Below, in pieces: positions 8,015 to 15,576 of a stretch of 40,496 bases of DNA. The notes beneath the pieces are model-generated. The model worked only from the letters and a program-made list of their open reading frames with translations. It was not told the DNA's origin and made no database searches. Made by a program: the position numbers and the translations under genes. The stretch's first letter is position 1. Each line of letters starts with the position of its first letter. Source of the stretch: Candidatus Frankia alpina (GTDB lineage: Bacteria; Actinomycetota; Actinomycetes; Frankiales; Frankiaceae); the NCBI RefSeq assembly GCF_902806485.1, contig NZ_CADCWT010000018.1:1-40496 (forward strand), read 5' to 3'.

Positions 8015-9037
8015 ATGGCAACGCTGTTGCGACTGACGTCGCCGATCCGGCGGAGCACACCGTCGGGTCAGGTGGCCACGCCCCGACCTGACACCTGGCC
8101 GGTCCTCTACAGCGCGCAGTCCCCTACCGACGGCACCGTATGGCCCACGCCGGGGTCGGTCCCGGTGACCACGATCATCTTGACGCGGGATGAGGCCCCG
8201 AACATCGTCCGGGCCGTCAGGTCCGCGGGATGGAGCCGGCAGATCGTCGTCGTCGACTCCGGATCCACCGACGACACCGTCGAGCTGGCCCGCACCGCCG
8301 GCGCGACCGTCTGGCACGAACCCTGGCGGGGATTCGCCGGTCAGCGCCAATGGGCCATGCGCCATGCCGGCATCGCACATGACTGGGTGTACTTTCTGGA
8401 TGCCGACGAGTGGGTCTCGACGGACCTCGCCGCCGAAATCGCGGCCAGGCTGGGCTCCGACGACTGCGTGGCCTACGCGCATCGGCGCCGGTTGGTGTTC
8501 GAGGGCCGCTGGATCGCGCACTGCGGCTGGTACACCAACAGCTGGCAGGCCCGACTTCTCGACCGTCGAACGGCCTCCTTCGACGATGCCGTCACCTATG
8601 GTGAGCGACCAAGTGTTATTGGTAAAGTCGAACGGCTGTCCGCGGATCTGATCGATGAAGATCGAAAAGGCCTGGCAGCCTGGCTGCACAAGCACGTCGG
8701 CTACGCCGAGTTGAAGGCCGAACGCCAGTCGGCGCATCCCGCCACGCGGCGCCGCCTGGCACGAACATGGGCGGCGGTGCGCCGCCCGGGCGGCTCCACG
8801 CGGCCGGTGTCCCGGATCGTCGCGAGCGAACTCGTCTTCCCTCTGCTACCGGGAAAACCAGTGATGCTGTTCATCTACATGTACCTGGTACGCAGCGGGT
8901 GGCGGGATGGCCGCAACGGACTGCTGTTCTGTCTCTACCACGCCTGGTACGAACTCACCATAGACGCCCTGATGCGGTCCGAGCGGCGCAGGGGCGATTC
9001 ACCGGTCACCGACCAGCTCCAACCCGTCCGGTCGTGA
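8015..9037 (+). CDS. Family 2 glycosyltransferase (WaaE/KdtX-like)
   Basis: This 340-residue GT-A enzyme has a 50-residue leader before the catalytic domain. The domain shows VTTIILTRDEAPNIVRAV, VVVDSGSTDDTVELA and YFLDADEWV (DxD-type metal site near residue 130). WRGFAGQRQWA is typical of the LPS-core beta-glycosyltransferase branch of GT2. A hydrophobic stretch late in the protein (PVMLFIYMYLVRSGWRDG) could sit at the membrane, as in relatives. ATG 8015 has GGAGGG 6 nt upstream. The GT2 domain only begins near residue 48 (GTG 8161), so a shorter product is possible. It is 82 bp after the fusion gene and overlaps the heparinase-like gene (GTGA). Confidence 0.84.
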   Translation: MATLLRLTSPIRRSTPSGQVATPRPDTWPVLYSAQSPTDGTVWPTPGSVPVTTIILTRDEAPNIVRAVRSAGWSRQIVVVDSGSTDDTVELARTAGATVWHEPWRGFAGQRQWAMRHAGIAHDWVYFLDADEWVSTDLAAEIAARLGSDDCVAYAHRRRLVFEGRWIAHCGWYTNSWQARLLDRRTASFDDAVTYGERPSVIGKVERLSADLIDEDRKGLAAWLHKHVGYAELKAERQSAHPATRRRLARTWAAVRRPGGSTRPVSRIVASELVFPLLPGKPVMLFIYMYLVRSGWRDGRNGLLFCLYHAWYELTIDALMRSERRRGDSPVTDQLQPVRS

Positions 9038-10872
9038 TCATTCCAGCTCCCCTCGGCCCCTACCTGCGCACCGCGGCTGGTCTGCGGCCAGGTCAGGTCG
9101 GCACCCGCCTGCGGCTGCGGGGACAGCGGGCCGTCCTGCGCCTGCGCCCGCAGATCGGTGCGCGGCTGCTGCGCGGCGACCCGCCGGCAAGCTTCTGGCC
9201 CATCGGCTTCCTGCCCTTCGACGGCCGGTGCCCGCCCGCGAGGCCGACCTTCGACGAGCTCGCCGACGGACGACTCACCCTGCTCGACCACTCACGCGAC
9301 CTGCGCAGGCGGCGCCCCGCGGTGTCCACGCTCGCTGCCAGCTCCGCGGTCCGCCGAGCCGCGATCGTCCACGCCGACCCGACCGTCGAGTCTGCGCACC
9401 AAGGTTGGGACTGGCAGCAGACCGACGCCCCCCTGTTGTGGCGCTACCACCTGCACTACTGGGACTGGGCCTGGGCTCTCGCCACCGAGGGCGAACGAGG
9501 GCGAACGATGTTCGCCCGGCTGTACCTGGACTGGCACAGGTCGGTGCCCATGGGCGATCCGGTGGCCTGGTCGCCCTATGTCGTGTCGCTGCGGGCCTGG
9601 ACCCTGTGTGGCCTGTGGCCACGACTCGCCCGGGCAACGCCCGCGGAGGATGCCGTCCTCGCCGACCTCGGCGTGTGCCGGTCCTTTCTCCGCGCCCATC
9701 TGGAGACCGACGTCGGGGGGAATCACCTGCTGAAGAACTACAAGGCCCTGATCGGGCTGGCGGTCGCCGATGGCGACGGCCATGGCCGGGACCGATGGGT
9801 CGACGCGCTGCGGCGTGAGATCGGCCGGCAGATCCTCAGCGACGGCGGTCACTACGAACGGTCCCCCGCCTATCACTGTCAGGTCCTCGCCGACGTCGAC
9901 GACGTCGTCGGCCTGCTCACCGCGGCGGCCGCCCCGGTGCCCCCCGAGCTACCCGATGCGACGACCCGAATGCGCGCCTGGTTGGCCGCAGTGCTCGGTC
10001 CGGACGGCACGGTTCCCTCTCTCAACGACGGGTTCGGTGTCCGCGCCGAGGAGGTGCGGTTCCTCCTTCCGGCCTCCGCGGCACCGGCACCGGCACCAGC
10101 ACCAGCAGATGGCCTTCTCCTGGCCGACACCGGTCTCGCCGTGCTGACGGCCGGTCCATGGCATCTCCTCGCCGACGTCGGCCTGCCGTGCCCTGCGAAC
10201 CTGCCGGCGCACGCACACGCGGACACGCTCGCGTTTCTGCTGTGGCACGACGGCCAGCCGCTCCTGGTGGACACCGGCACCTCCACCTATGAGGCCGGGC
10301 CGCGGCGCACCGCCGAACGCGGCACCGCCGCCCACTCGACAGTCACGATCGACGACGCGGATTCGACCGAGGTGTGGGGGGCGTTCCGGGCGGGCCGCCG
10401 GGCCCATCCGACCCTCGTCACCATGAGCCACCTCGGCGAGACAGCCACGCTGGCAGCGGGCCACGACGGCTTCCGCCACCTGCCCGGACGGCCGACACAC
10501 TGGCGAACCTGGCGGCTCGACCCGACCGGGCTGAGCCTCGAGGACCGGATCAGTGGCGACGGCCGCCACCGCGTCGAGGTGCTGTTCCACTTCGCATCCG
10601 GGGTGCACGTCGCGTCGGGTGGGCCCGAGAGCGCGGTCGGGTCCGATGCGGTCGAGGTGACGACACCTCGCGGCCACCGCCTGCTCCTGCGGGTGGCCGG
10701 TTCGGGCACGTGGCGGATCCGGACCACCGACCGGGCCACCGGTTGGGGCCAGATCGCGCCCGCGTACTGCGCCGGATACGTACTCGACTCCCGCCTCCCC
10801 GTCCGCGTGCGCAGCGAGCTCACCCTGTGCCCCTCGCATCGTGGATCCACCTCAGCGGGTGGCCCCGCGTAG
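9034..10872 (+). CDS. Heparinase II/III-family protein, no visible signal peptide
   Basis: This 612-residue protein is of the alginate lyase/heparinase II-III fold. An alpha/alpha toroid comes first (YHLHYWDWAWALA, VGGNHLLKNYKALIGLA, SPAYHCQVLADVDD). A beta-sandwich follows, with the hallmark PAHAHADTLAF (H393, H395, D397), then LLVDTGTSTYEAGPRR and HSTVTIDD. Family members cleave uronate-containing polysaccharides by beta-elimination. The N-terminus VIIPAPLGPYLRTAAG has no signal peptide, so it may act inside the cell or be inactive as a lyase. GTG 9034 overlaps the previous stop; extending upstream would run through the GT2 gene. Co-occurrence with the two-domain oxidoreductase at 141-2363 is a known pairing in EPS loci. 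A short PAPAPA tract occurs mid-protein. Confidence 0.84.
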   Translation: MIIPAPLGPYLRTAAGLRPGQVGTRLRLRGQRAVLRLRPQIGARLLRGDPPASFWPIGFLPFDGRCPPARPTFDELADGRLTLLDHSRDLRRRRPAVSTLAASSAVRRAAIVHADPTVESAHQGWDWQQTDAPLLWRYHLHYWDWAWALATEGERGRTMFARLYLDWHRSVPMGDPVAWSPYVVSLRAWTLCGLWPRLARATPAEDAVLADLGVCRSFLRAHLETDVGGNHLLKNYKALIGLAVADGDGHGRDRWVDALRREIGRQILSDGGHYERSPAYHCQVLADVDDVVGLLTAAAAPVPPELPDATTRMRAWLAAVLGPDGTVPSLNDGFGVRAEEVRFLLPASAAPAPAPAPADGLLLADTGLAVLTAGPWHLLADVGLPCPANLPAHAHADTLAFLLWHDGQPLLVDTGTSTYEAGPRRTAERGTAAHSTVTIDDADSTEVWGAFRAGRRAHPTLVTMSHLGETATLAAGHDGFRHLPGRPTHWRTWRLDPTGLSLEDRISGDGRHRVEVLFHFASGVHVASGGPESAVGSDAVEVTTPRGHRLLLRVAGSGTWRIRTTDRATGWGQIAPAYCAGYVLDSRLPVRVRSELTLCPSHRGSTSAGGPA

Positions 10873-10922
10873 ACATCGCGGCGCCACCCAGGCCGCAAGC
10901 CTGAACGGAAAGCATCCACCCG

Positions 10923-11813
10923 ATGCCCGTCGCCCAGTCCGTGTCCGATCCGACCGTCCGACAGGAGCGCACCGTGCCCAACCGGCCAGCCGTCCGCAGT
11001 CTCGCGGAGCGGCTTACGCACCGCCTGGTCCTGGCGCGCCGGCTGCCGCCCCCGTTCGAGCAGACCCGGATCTACGTCTCCAGCGAGGGCGGGCTGAAGT
11101 ACCTGCGCCCCCGCCTCGCCGACGTCGACCCGGTTCTGACGGACCTGGTCGGCGAGGTGGTCCAGCCCGGTAGCGTCGTCTGGGATGTCGGTGCGAACGT
11201 CGGACTGTTCACGTTCGCCGCGGCAAGCTCCGCGACGGCGACCGGAACCGTCGTGGCCTTCGAACCCGACACCTGGCTGGTCGAGATGCTCCGCCGGTCC
11301 GCGCGGCTCGCCGGCGAGTCGGATGATCGCGCCACGGTGGAGGTCGTGCCCGCCGCGATCTGCGACTCGGTCGGGGTGCAGAGATTCCACATCGCGAGCC
11401 GAAGTCGAGCAACCAGCCATCTCGCCGGATTCGGTGGCAACCAGACCGGTGGAACCCGATCCGCGCAGCTCGTGGCGACGTTCACCCTGGATCACCTACT
11501 CACCCAGCTCCCCAGTCCGGACGTGCTGAAGATCGATGTCGAGGGGGCCGAACAGCTGGTCCTGCACGGTGGGTCGCGGATGCTGGCCGAGGTGCGACCG
11601 ACCGTCATCTGCGAGGTCTCCGCACCGAACTCGGACGCCGTGGGCGCACTGCTGCGGGCGCATGGCTACCAGATCGTCGACGCGGAGCTCCCCCGGTCGG
11701 CCCGCCGGCCGCTCAGCATGGCGCCCTGGTCCACCTTGGCCGTGCCGGAGGTCCTCCCCGGCTCCGCTCCACCCGCAGCCCGGCAGGTTTCCGAGCGGAT
11801 GGCACGCACATGA
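10923..11813 (+). CDS. FkbM-family SAM-dependent methyltransferase
   Basis: The 296-residue product carries the SAM-binding motif VVWDVGANVGLFTFAAA (about residues 86-102), FEPDTW, and the FkbM hallmark PDVLKIDVEGAEQLVLHGG followed by VICEVS. FkbM enzymes O-methylate hydroxyls of sugars or polyketides, so this one probably methylates a sugar of the repeat unit. ATG 10923 has a GGAAAG about 11 nt upstream. GTG 10974 (GGAG 6-7 nt upstream) is an equally good start and would shorten the protein by 17 residues without touching the domain. The stop overlaps the ATG of the next gene (ATGA), so the two are translationally coupled. Confidence 0.86.
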   Translation: MPVAQSVSDPTVRQERTVPNRPAVRSLAERLTHRLVLARRLPPPFEQTRIYVSSEGGLKYLRPRLADVDPVLTDLVGEVVQPGSVVWDVGANVGLFTFAAASSATATGTVVAFEPDTWLVEMLRRSARLAGESDDRATVEVVPAAICDSVGVQRFHIASRSRATSHLAGFGGNQTGGTRSAQLVATFTLDHLLTQLPSPDVLKIDVEGAEQLVLHGGSRMLAEVRPTVICEVSAPNSDAVGALLRAHGYQIVDAELPRSARRPLSMAPWSTLAVPEVLPGSAPPAARQVSERMART

Positions 11814-12757
11814 GGACCAGTGCGGTCATCGTGCACTGGGGACCGGTCGCGCCGACGGTGGACCTCACCCGACGGCTCTCGGTGCTGCCTCAGATCAACG
11901 ATGTCATCGTGGTCGCCAATGACCTGCGGGAGCGCCCCGATGACGTCGACGACACAGTGATCTGGATCGTCCCCTCGCGCAATCTCGGATTCGGCGGCGG
12001 CTTCCGGCATGCCTGCGGCACCGTCTCCGTGCCGGACTGCTACCTCCTTCTCAACAACGACGTCCGCCTGGAATCAGCCACCATCGACGCCTGCCTGGAC
12101 CTGTTGGCCCGGCCAGACGTCGGCATCGTCGGCCCGACCCTGGTGAACGCAGGCGGCCTGTATCCCGGCGTCACCGGACTCACCTCCGTCTTCGCCGTTC
12201 CCCGCAGGCGGCGAACTCCGACCGATCACGCCGACGACGTGCCCTGGGTCACCGGCGCAATCATGTTCATCAAGGCCGAATGCCATCAGCAGGTGCCGAT
12301 GCATATCCGGTACTTCCTGTATTACGAGGATCTGGATCTGTGCCTGCGGGCCCGGAGGGCGGGCTGGCGCGTCCTCATCAGCCCGGCTCAGGCCTGGCAC
12401 ACCGGTGGAGGATCAGTCCCCAGCGACGTCTCCGCCTATTACCCGGCACGCAACCGACTGTGGTTCGCCCGCACCCATGGGCGACCGCGCCAGGTAGCGC
12501 TGGCGGCCGCCTGGCTGTTCCTCGCGGAACTCCCGCGGTCCGCCTTCTCCAGGCTGGTGCACCGGCGTGAGGCGCGTTCGATCGCCCAGCTCCGCCATGC
12601 TCTGCGAGGAGCCGTCGACGGTATCGGTCCGATGCCCGACGCGGACAGCATGCTTGCCGACGAGCCCCGCACGGCCCGATGGGCATCGACCGCCGGGGGC
12701 GTCGCCCGACCGCCGCATCCCCGCGCGGGACAGCATTCGGTGGTCAGCAGGCGGTAG
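11810..12757 (+). CDS. Rhamnosyltransferase-like family 2 glycosyltransferase
   Basis: The 315-residue GT-A enzyme is of the WbbL/rhamnosyltransferase type. It shows AVIVHWG, RNLGFGGGFRHA, the metal-binding YLLLNNDVRLES (N83-D84), WVTGAIMFIK, and the catalytic-base region YYEDLDLCLRARRAGW (E173-D174), then AWHTGGGS. It would add a 6-deoxyhexose or similar sugar to the lipid-linked unit. It has a paralogue in this window (28500-29378) that aligns without gaps through at least the first 180 residues but lacks D84 and D174; this copy keeps both and looks active. ATG 11810 overlaps the FkbM stop. It is the last gene of the plus-strand run and converges on the FkbM gene at 12826. Confidence 0.87.
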   Translation: MRTSAVIVHWGPVAPTVDLTRRLSVLPQINDVIVVANDLRERPDDVDDTVIWIVPSRNLGFGGGFRHACGTVSVPDCYLLLNNDVRLESATIDACLDLLARPDVGIVGPTLVNAGGLYPGVTGLTSVFAVPRRRRTPTDHADDVPWVTGAIMFIKAECHQQVPMHIRYFLYYEDLDLCLRARRAGWRVLISPAQAWHTGGGSVPSDVSAYYPARNRLWFARTHGRPRQVALAAAWLFLAELPRSAFSRLVHRREARSIAQLRHALRGAVDGIGPMPDADSMLADEPRTARWASTAGGVARPPHPRAGQHSVVSRR

Positions 12758-12786
12758 CCCGTCGCCCCGGGCCGGCGTAGGACAGA

Positions 12787-12812
12787 CCCGTCAGGCCGCC
12801 CGAGGAGACGGG
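12787..12812. terminator. Weak hairpin between convergent genes
   Basis: CCCGTC (12787-12792) and GACGGG (12807-12812) can pair across a 14-nt loop, in the 68-bp gap between convergent genes. There is no U tract, so this is only a possible terminator. Confidence 0.22.
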
Positions 12813-12825
12813 AACCGCGAATCCG

Positions 12826-13596
12826 TCAGAGGTCCCGGGCGAGCGCCGCGACCACGCCGTGGCGCTCGATGACCCGGAAGCCCAGACCACAGGCGGCGTC
12901 AAGCAGCTCGGCGGCGGTGACGGCCCGGCCGGCGAAGGTCGTGTCGTGCAGTTCGAACACCGCTCGCCGGCATCCGTCCAGGGCCCCCGGGTCGCCCAAC
13001 AGGAACGAGGCCTCCGCCCCCTCGATGTCACATACAAGGTCGAACTCACCGATCAGCTTGTCGCTCAGCAGGGTGCGCAGCGTCGTGCCCGAAACGGTCA
13101 CACTGCGCGCCGATGCGTCATCCTGCAGCCGGGAGTCCAGGTTCGTCTGGATGAGGGCGAGGCCCACCGGACCGACCTCGCCGCTGATGGCCAGATTCTC
13201 GACCTCAACAGCGACATGCGAGGTATACGGAATCAGGCGTCGCCCGAGCCCGTCGGCAAGGTGGGGATTCGCCTCGACGCATACCAGACGTGAACCACGC
13301 GCCACCCTCGAGGCGATATGGGCACTGGTGACTCCCAGGCTCGCGCCGAGTTCGACCACCGTGGTCGAGGTCCCCAGATATCGGCGGATCATCCGGATCT
13401 CGGCTCTCTCGTAGAGCCGCCAGAACAGCGCCGCACGCGCCCGCGGGGAGAAGGCGCGATCGCTCACGTCGAACCGCAGCCCGTGGTTGGGGACGCGGTT
13501 ACGCGTGGCCGCCGCGATGGCGATCCCGGCCGGCGGCGATGTCAGAATACTCGCAACTGCAATCTTCGTACCGAGGAGTACCTCGCTGCGACTCAT
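12826..13596 (-). CDS. FkbM-family methyltransferase (intact copy of a partly duplicated gene)
   Basis: This 256-residue SAM methyltransferase has STTVVELGASLGVTSAHIAS as the SAM-binding segment, CVEANPHLADGL, and the FkbM-type core FDLVCDIEGAEASFLLGD, then VFELHD. It probably O-methylates an EPS sugar. The first 62 codons (13411-13596) are repeated with about 90% nucleotide identity and no gaps at 15316-15501. There they form the 5' part of a chimeric ORF. ATG 13596 matches the start of the duplicate; a GGGAG lies 10 nt upstream. It is the last gene of the minus-strand run, 85 bp after the polymerase gene. Confidence 0.85.
   Translation of the reverse strand: MSRSEVLLGTKIAVASILTSPPAGIAIAAATRNRVPNHGLRFDVSDRAFSPRARAALFWRLYERAEIRMIRRYLGTSTTVVELGASLGVTSAHIASRVARGSRLVCVEANPHLADGLGRRLIPYTSHVAVEVENLAISGEVGPVGLALIQTNLDSRLQDDASARSVTVSGTTLRTLLSDKLIGEFDLVCDIEGAEASFLLGDPGALDGCRRAVFELHDTTFAGRAVTAAELLDAACGLGFRVIERHGVVAALARDL
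13411..13596 (-). repeat. 186-bp direct repeat, copy in the intact FkbM gene
   Basis: Aligns base for base (offset 1905 bp) with 15316-15501, with 18 mismatches by my count and no indel. Similarity stops at the ATG on one side and at a GTAG on the other. Confidence 0.93.
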
Positions 13597-13681
13597 TCGC
13601 CATCATCTCCCTAGAGAACGATCTCTCACGTCGGATCTCGACTTCTTCGGCTCGAGGAGTTGAGGTCGAGCTATTTCAGAA

Positions 13682-15280
13682 TCACGCAGTCGCCGGCGCG
13701 GGGAAATCGGCATCGCCGCATTCCCGGAGATCCAGATCCGTGCTACCCCTCAGCCGGCGGGACCGCGAACCGCCGTAGGCGAAGCGCATCACGAGGAACA
13801 GAACTATCAACCGAACGAGCAGCGAGGCGAGCATATCGCGCACACCCTCCTCCGACATGACCATGGAAAAGAAGAGTGGGACGAAGATGACAACATAGCT
13901 CAAGTCCTTTATCGGACTCCATGCCTCATCGATCAGACGGTGGCCGGCGCCCAGCAGCCCCATGCCTACCAGTACCGCGATCAGACCCCCGTACCGATAG
14001 AGATCGGCCAGCGGTGAGATGGCGGACGCAGAATAGATTGCGGAGTTCTGCGACATGTATTGCTGCCCGAAATCGTAGCCGGTGGTCGCGATCGGCTTAT
14101 CCGGCCAGACGGCTCGAGGGATAATACTGAGGACGGGAGCCAGCAATATTTCGTCAACATGCCGGTATGGCACGGCGTCTGGCGTCATCTGCACGACGAT
14201 GGCCAAGCTGTCGATCGCCCGCGTGCGAGAGGTCAGGTACCCCAGCCGCGATTCCTCGGCACCACCTTCCGCACCCGCCGTATTCTCCCCGGACAGCGTG
14301 TCATTCAGAACCGTCGGCGCCATAGCCACCGCGTCTCGCGGAGTCAGGGCCCAGCCTTGACCACGCGCCAACGAACGATAGGAGGCATTATAGGGCATGA
14401 TCATGAATATCAGTACAGCAATTCCTGCTACGATCGACCCTGTCGGCATTCGACCGCGGCCGATGGCAAATGTGATACACACACCACCTATGGTCGTCAC
14501 GAAGATCCCCTTCATACCGCTCACCACGGCGAAGGAAACCTCGACCGACAGCAGTGCGATGAAGACCAGCCATCGCCGGCCATCCTCGTGTCGCACCAGG
14601 TCGACCGCAGCGATCAACAGCGCCGACAGACCGCATTCTCCGAGCAGGGAGAGTGGTTGGGCATAGGGGGTCGATCCAGCGACCACCTGGGAGGCGTCAC
14701 CCAGGTAGGCATAATGTCCAAGCGCGATCTCCACCACGCGAGCGACTATGGAGACACCGCAAAGAACCCAGGGCACAGACTTGTTCCGTAGTCCGACACC
14801 GCCGCCGGGCACCGCCGATGCAATGAACCGGGTAGCCGCATTCACCATGCCTCGGCCCGGGCCCAGAAGGTATCCGCAGGCCCACAAGGGCACCGCGAGA
14901 CTGGCGACGGTGAGGGCCCGCGACACACCGACAAGAGTGATGCCAGAGAAGGCGTCCGCGGGCGGATGCCGCCAGGCGATCGTCACCAGGCCGAAGGACA
15001 CCGAGGTCCACAGCACATACCAGGGGCCGAGCCGAAAGACCGTCAAGCCGAAACGGCGTGACGCAACCGCGCCAACCAGGGTCATGGCCGCGACGCATTC
15101 GATCGCGAACGCGAGGGAACCCAGTACCACCCGATCCGAATCCGATGACGCCGTGCACGCCTCGACGACCCTGGGCATCAGGCTGACCGCTGCGATCGCC
15201 AGCCATAGTAGGGGCGGATGCCGCCGGCCTGTCCGACGCTGCCGCGTCGCCACCGCCAAGGTGGGATCGAGCTGTTTCAC
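13682..15280 (-). CDS. Wzy-like polysaccharide polymerase (polymerase 1)
   Basis: This 532-residue polytopic protein has about 10-12 hydrophobic segments and a long extracytoplasmic loop in its second half (around RSLARGQGWALTPRDAVAM to YDFGQQYM). That loop contains the IIPRAVWPDKP pattern common in O-antigen/EPS polymerases. Wzy proteins join flipped repeat units at the outer face of the membrane. Assignment rests on topology and context, since Wzy sequences are poorly conserved. The GTG at 15280 overlaps the stop of the chimeric ORF upstream (GTGA) and has no ribosome site of its own, so it probably depends on translation of that ORF. A second, dissimilar polymerase lies at 15577-16965. The C-terminus is basic and rich in Ser/Arg. 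Confidence 0.72.
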   Translation of the reverse strand: MKQLDPTLAVATRQRRTGRRHPPLLWLAIAAVSLMPRVVEACTASSDSDRVVLGSLAFAIECVAAMTLVGAVASRRFGLTVFRLGPWYVLWTSVSFGLVTIAWRHPPADAFSGITLVGVSRALTVASLAVPLWACGYLLGPGRGMVNAATRFIASAVPGGGVGLRNKSVPWVLCGVSIVARVVEIALGHYAYLGDASQVVAGSTPYAQPLSLLGECGLSALLIAAVDLVRHEDGRRWLVFIALLSVEVSFAVVSGMKGIFVTTIGGVCITFAIGRGRMPTGSIVAGIAVLIFMIMPYNASYRSLARGQGWALTPRDAVAMAPTVLNDTLSGENTAGAEGGAEESRLGYLTSRTRAIDSLAIVVQMTPDAVPYRHVDEILLAPVLSIIPRAVWPDKPIATTGYDFGQQYMSQNSAIYSASAISPLADLYRYGGLIAVLVGMGLLGAGHRLIDEAWSPIKDLSYVVIFVPLFFSMVMSEEGVRDMLASLLVRLIVLFLVMRFAYGGSRSRRLRGSTDLDLRECGDADFPAPATA

Positions 15281-15501
15281 CGGACCATGTCCGGCAGCGT
15301 GGCAAGACGTTGCTGGTAGAGCCGCCGGAACAGCGCCGCGCGGGTCCGCGGGGAGAAGGCGCGATCGCTCACGTCGAACCGCAGCCCATGGTTGGGGACG
15401 CGGTTACGCGTGGCCGCCACGATGACGATCCCGGCCGGCGGCGATGTCAAAATACTCGCAACCGCGATCTTCGTACCGAGCAAGACCTCCTCGCGGTTCA
15501 T
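15277..15501 (-). pseudogene. Chimeric 74-codon ORF: FkbM 5' end joined to the 3' end of a CgeB-like gene
   Basis: Codons 1-62 (15316-15501) repeat the start of the FkbM gene at 13596 (MNREEVLLGTKIAVASILTS versus MSRSEVLLGTKIAVASILTS). The last 13 residues YQQRLATLPDMVR then match, without gaps and to the same stop position, the C-terminus of the CgeB-like protein at 17094 (YQQRLAMLLGVML). Over the final 43 nt I count 12 mismatches. The switch point is GTAG, present at the corresponding place in both parents. It lacks every catalytic motif and cannot be a methyltransferase. It still has a GAGG ribosome site 6-7 nt before the ATG, and its stop overlaps the polymerase start (GTGA), so it may be kept as a leader ORF that drives polymerase 1 translation. 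Confidence 0.85.
15316..15501 (-). repeat. 186-bp direct repeat, copy in the chimeric ORF
   Basis: Partner of 13411-13596, about 90% identical without gaps. The two copies flank the polymerase 1 gene in direct orientation, 1905 bp apart. Confidence 0.93.
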
Positions 15502-15576
15502 TGAATCCTCATCTCATTTGGAGGGGATAGAAAATCATCGGACAGGAGCCACATCGGAACCACTGGGGCTGTAGTG

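Noticed and set aside
5938..8058. 706-codon minus-strand open frame
   Set aside because: It lies opposite the well-recognised SDR-FkbM fusion gene and its composition is that of an antisense frame.
13597..15501. Interpretation of the direct repeats as a composite mobile element carrying polymerase 1
   Set aside because: The repeats are coding 5' ends of FkbM genes, not insertion sequences. The CgeB-derived tail of the chimera is better explained by recombination and deletion between tandem modules.
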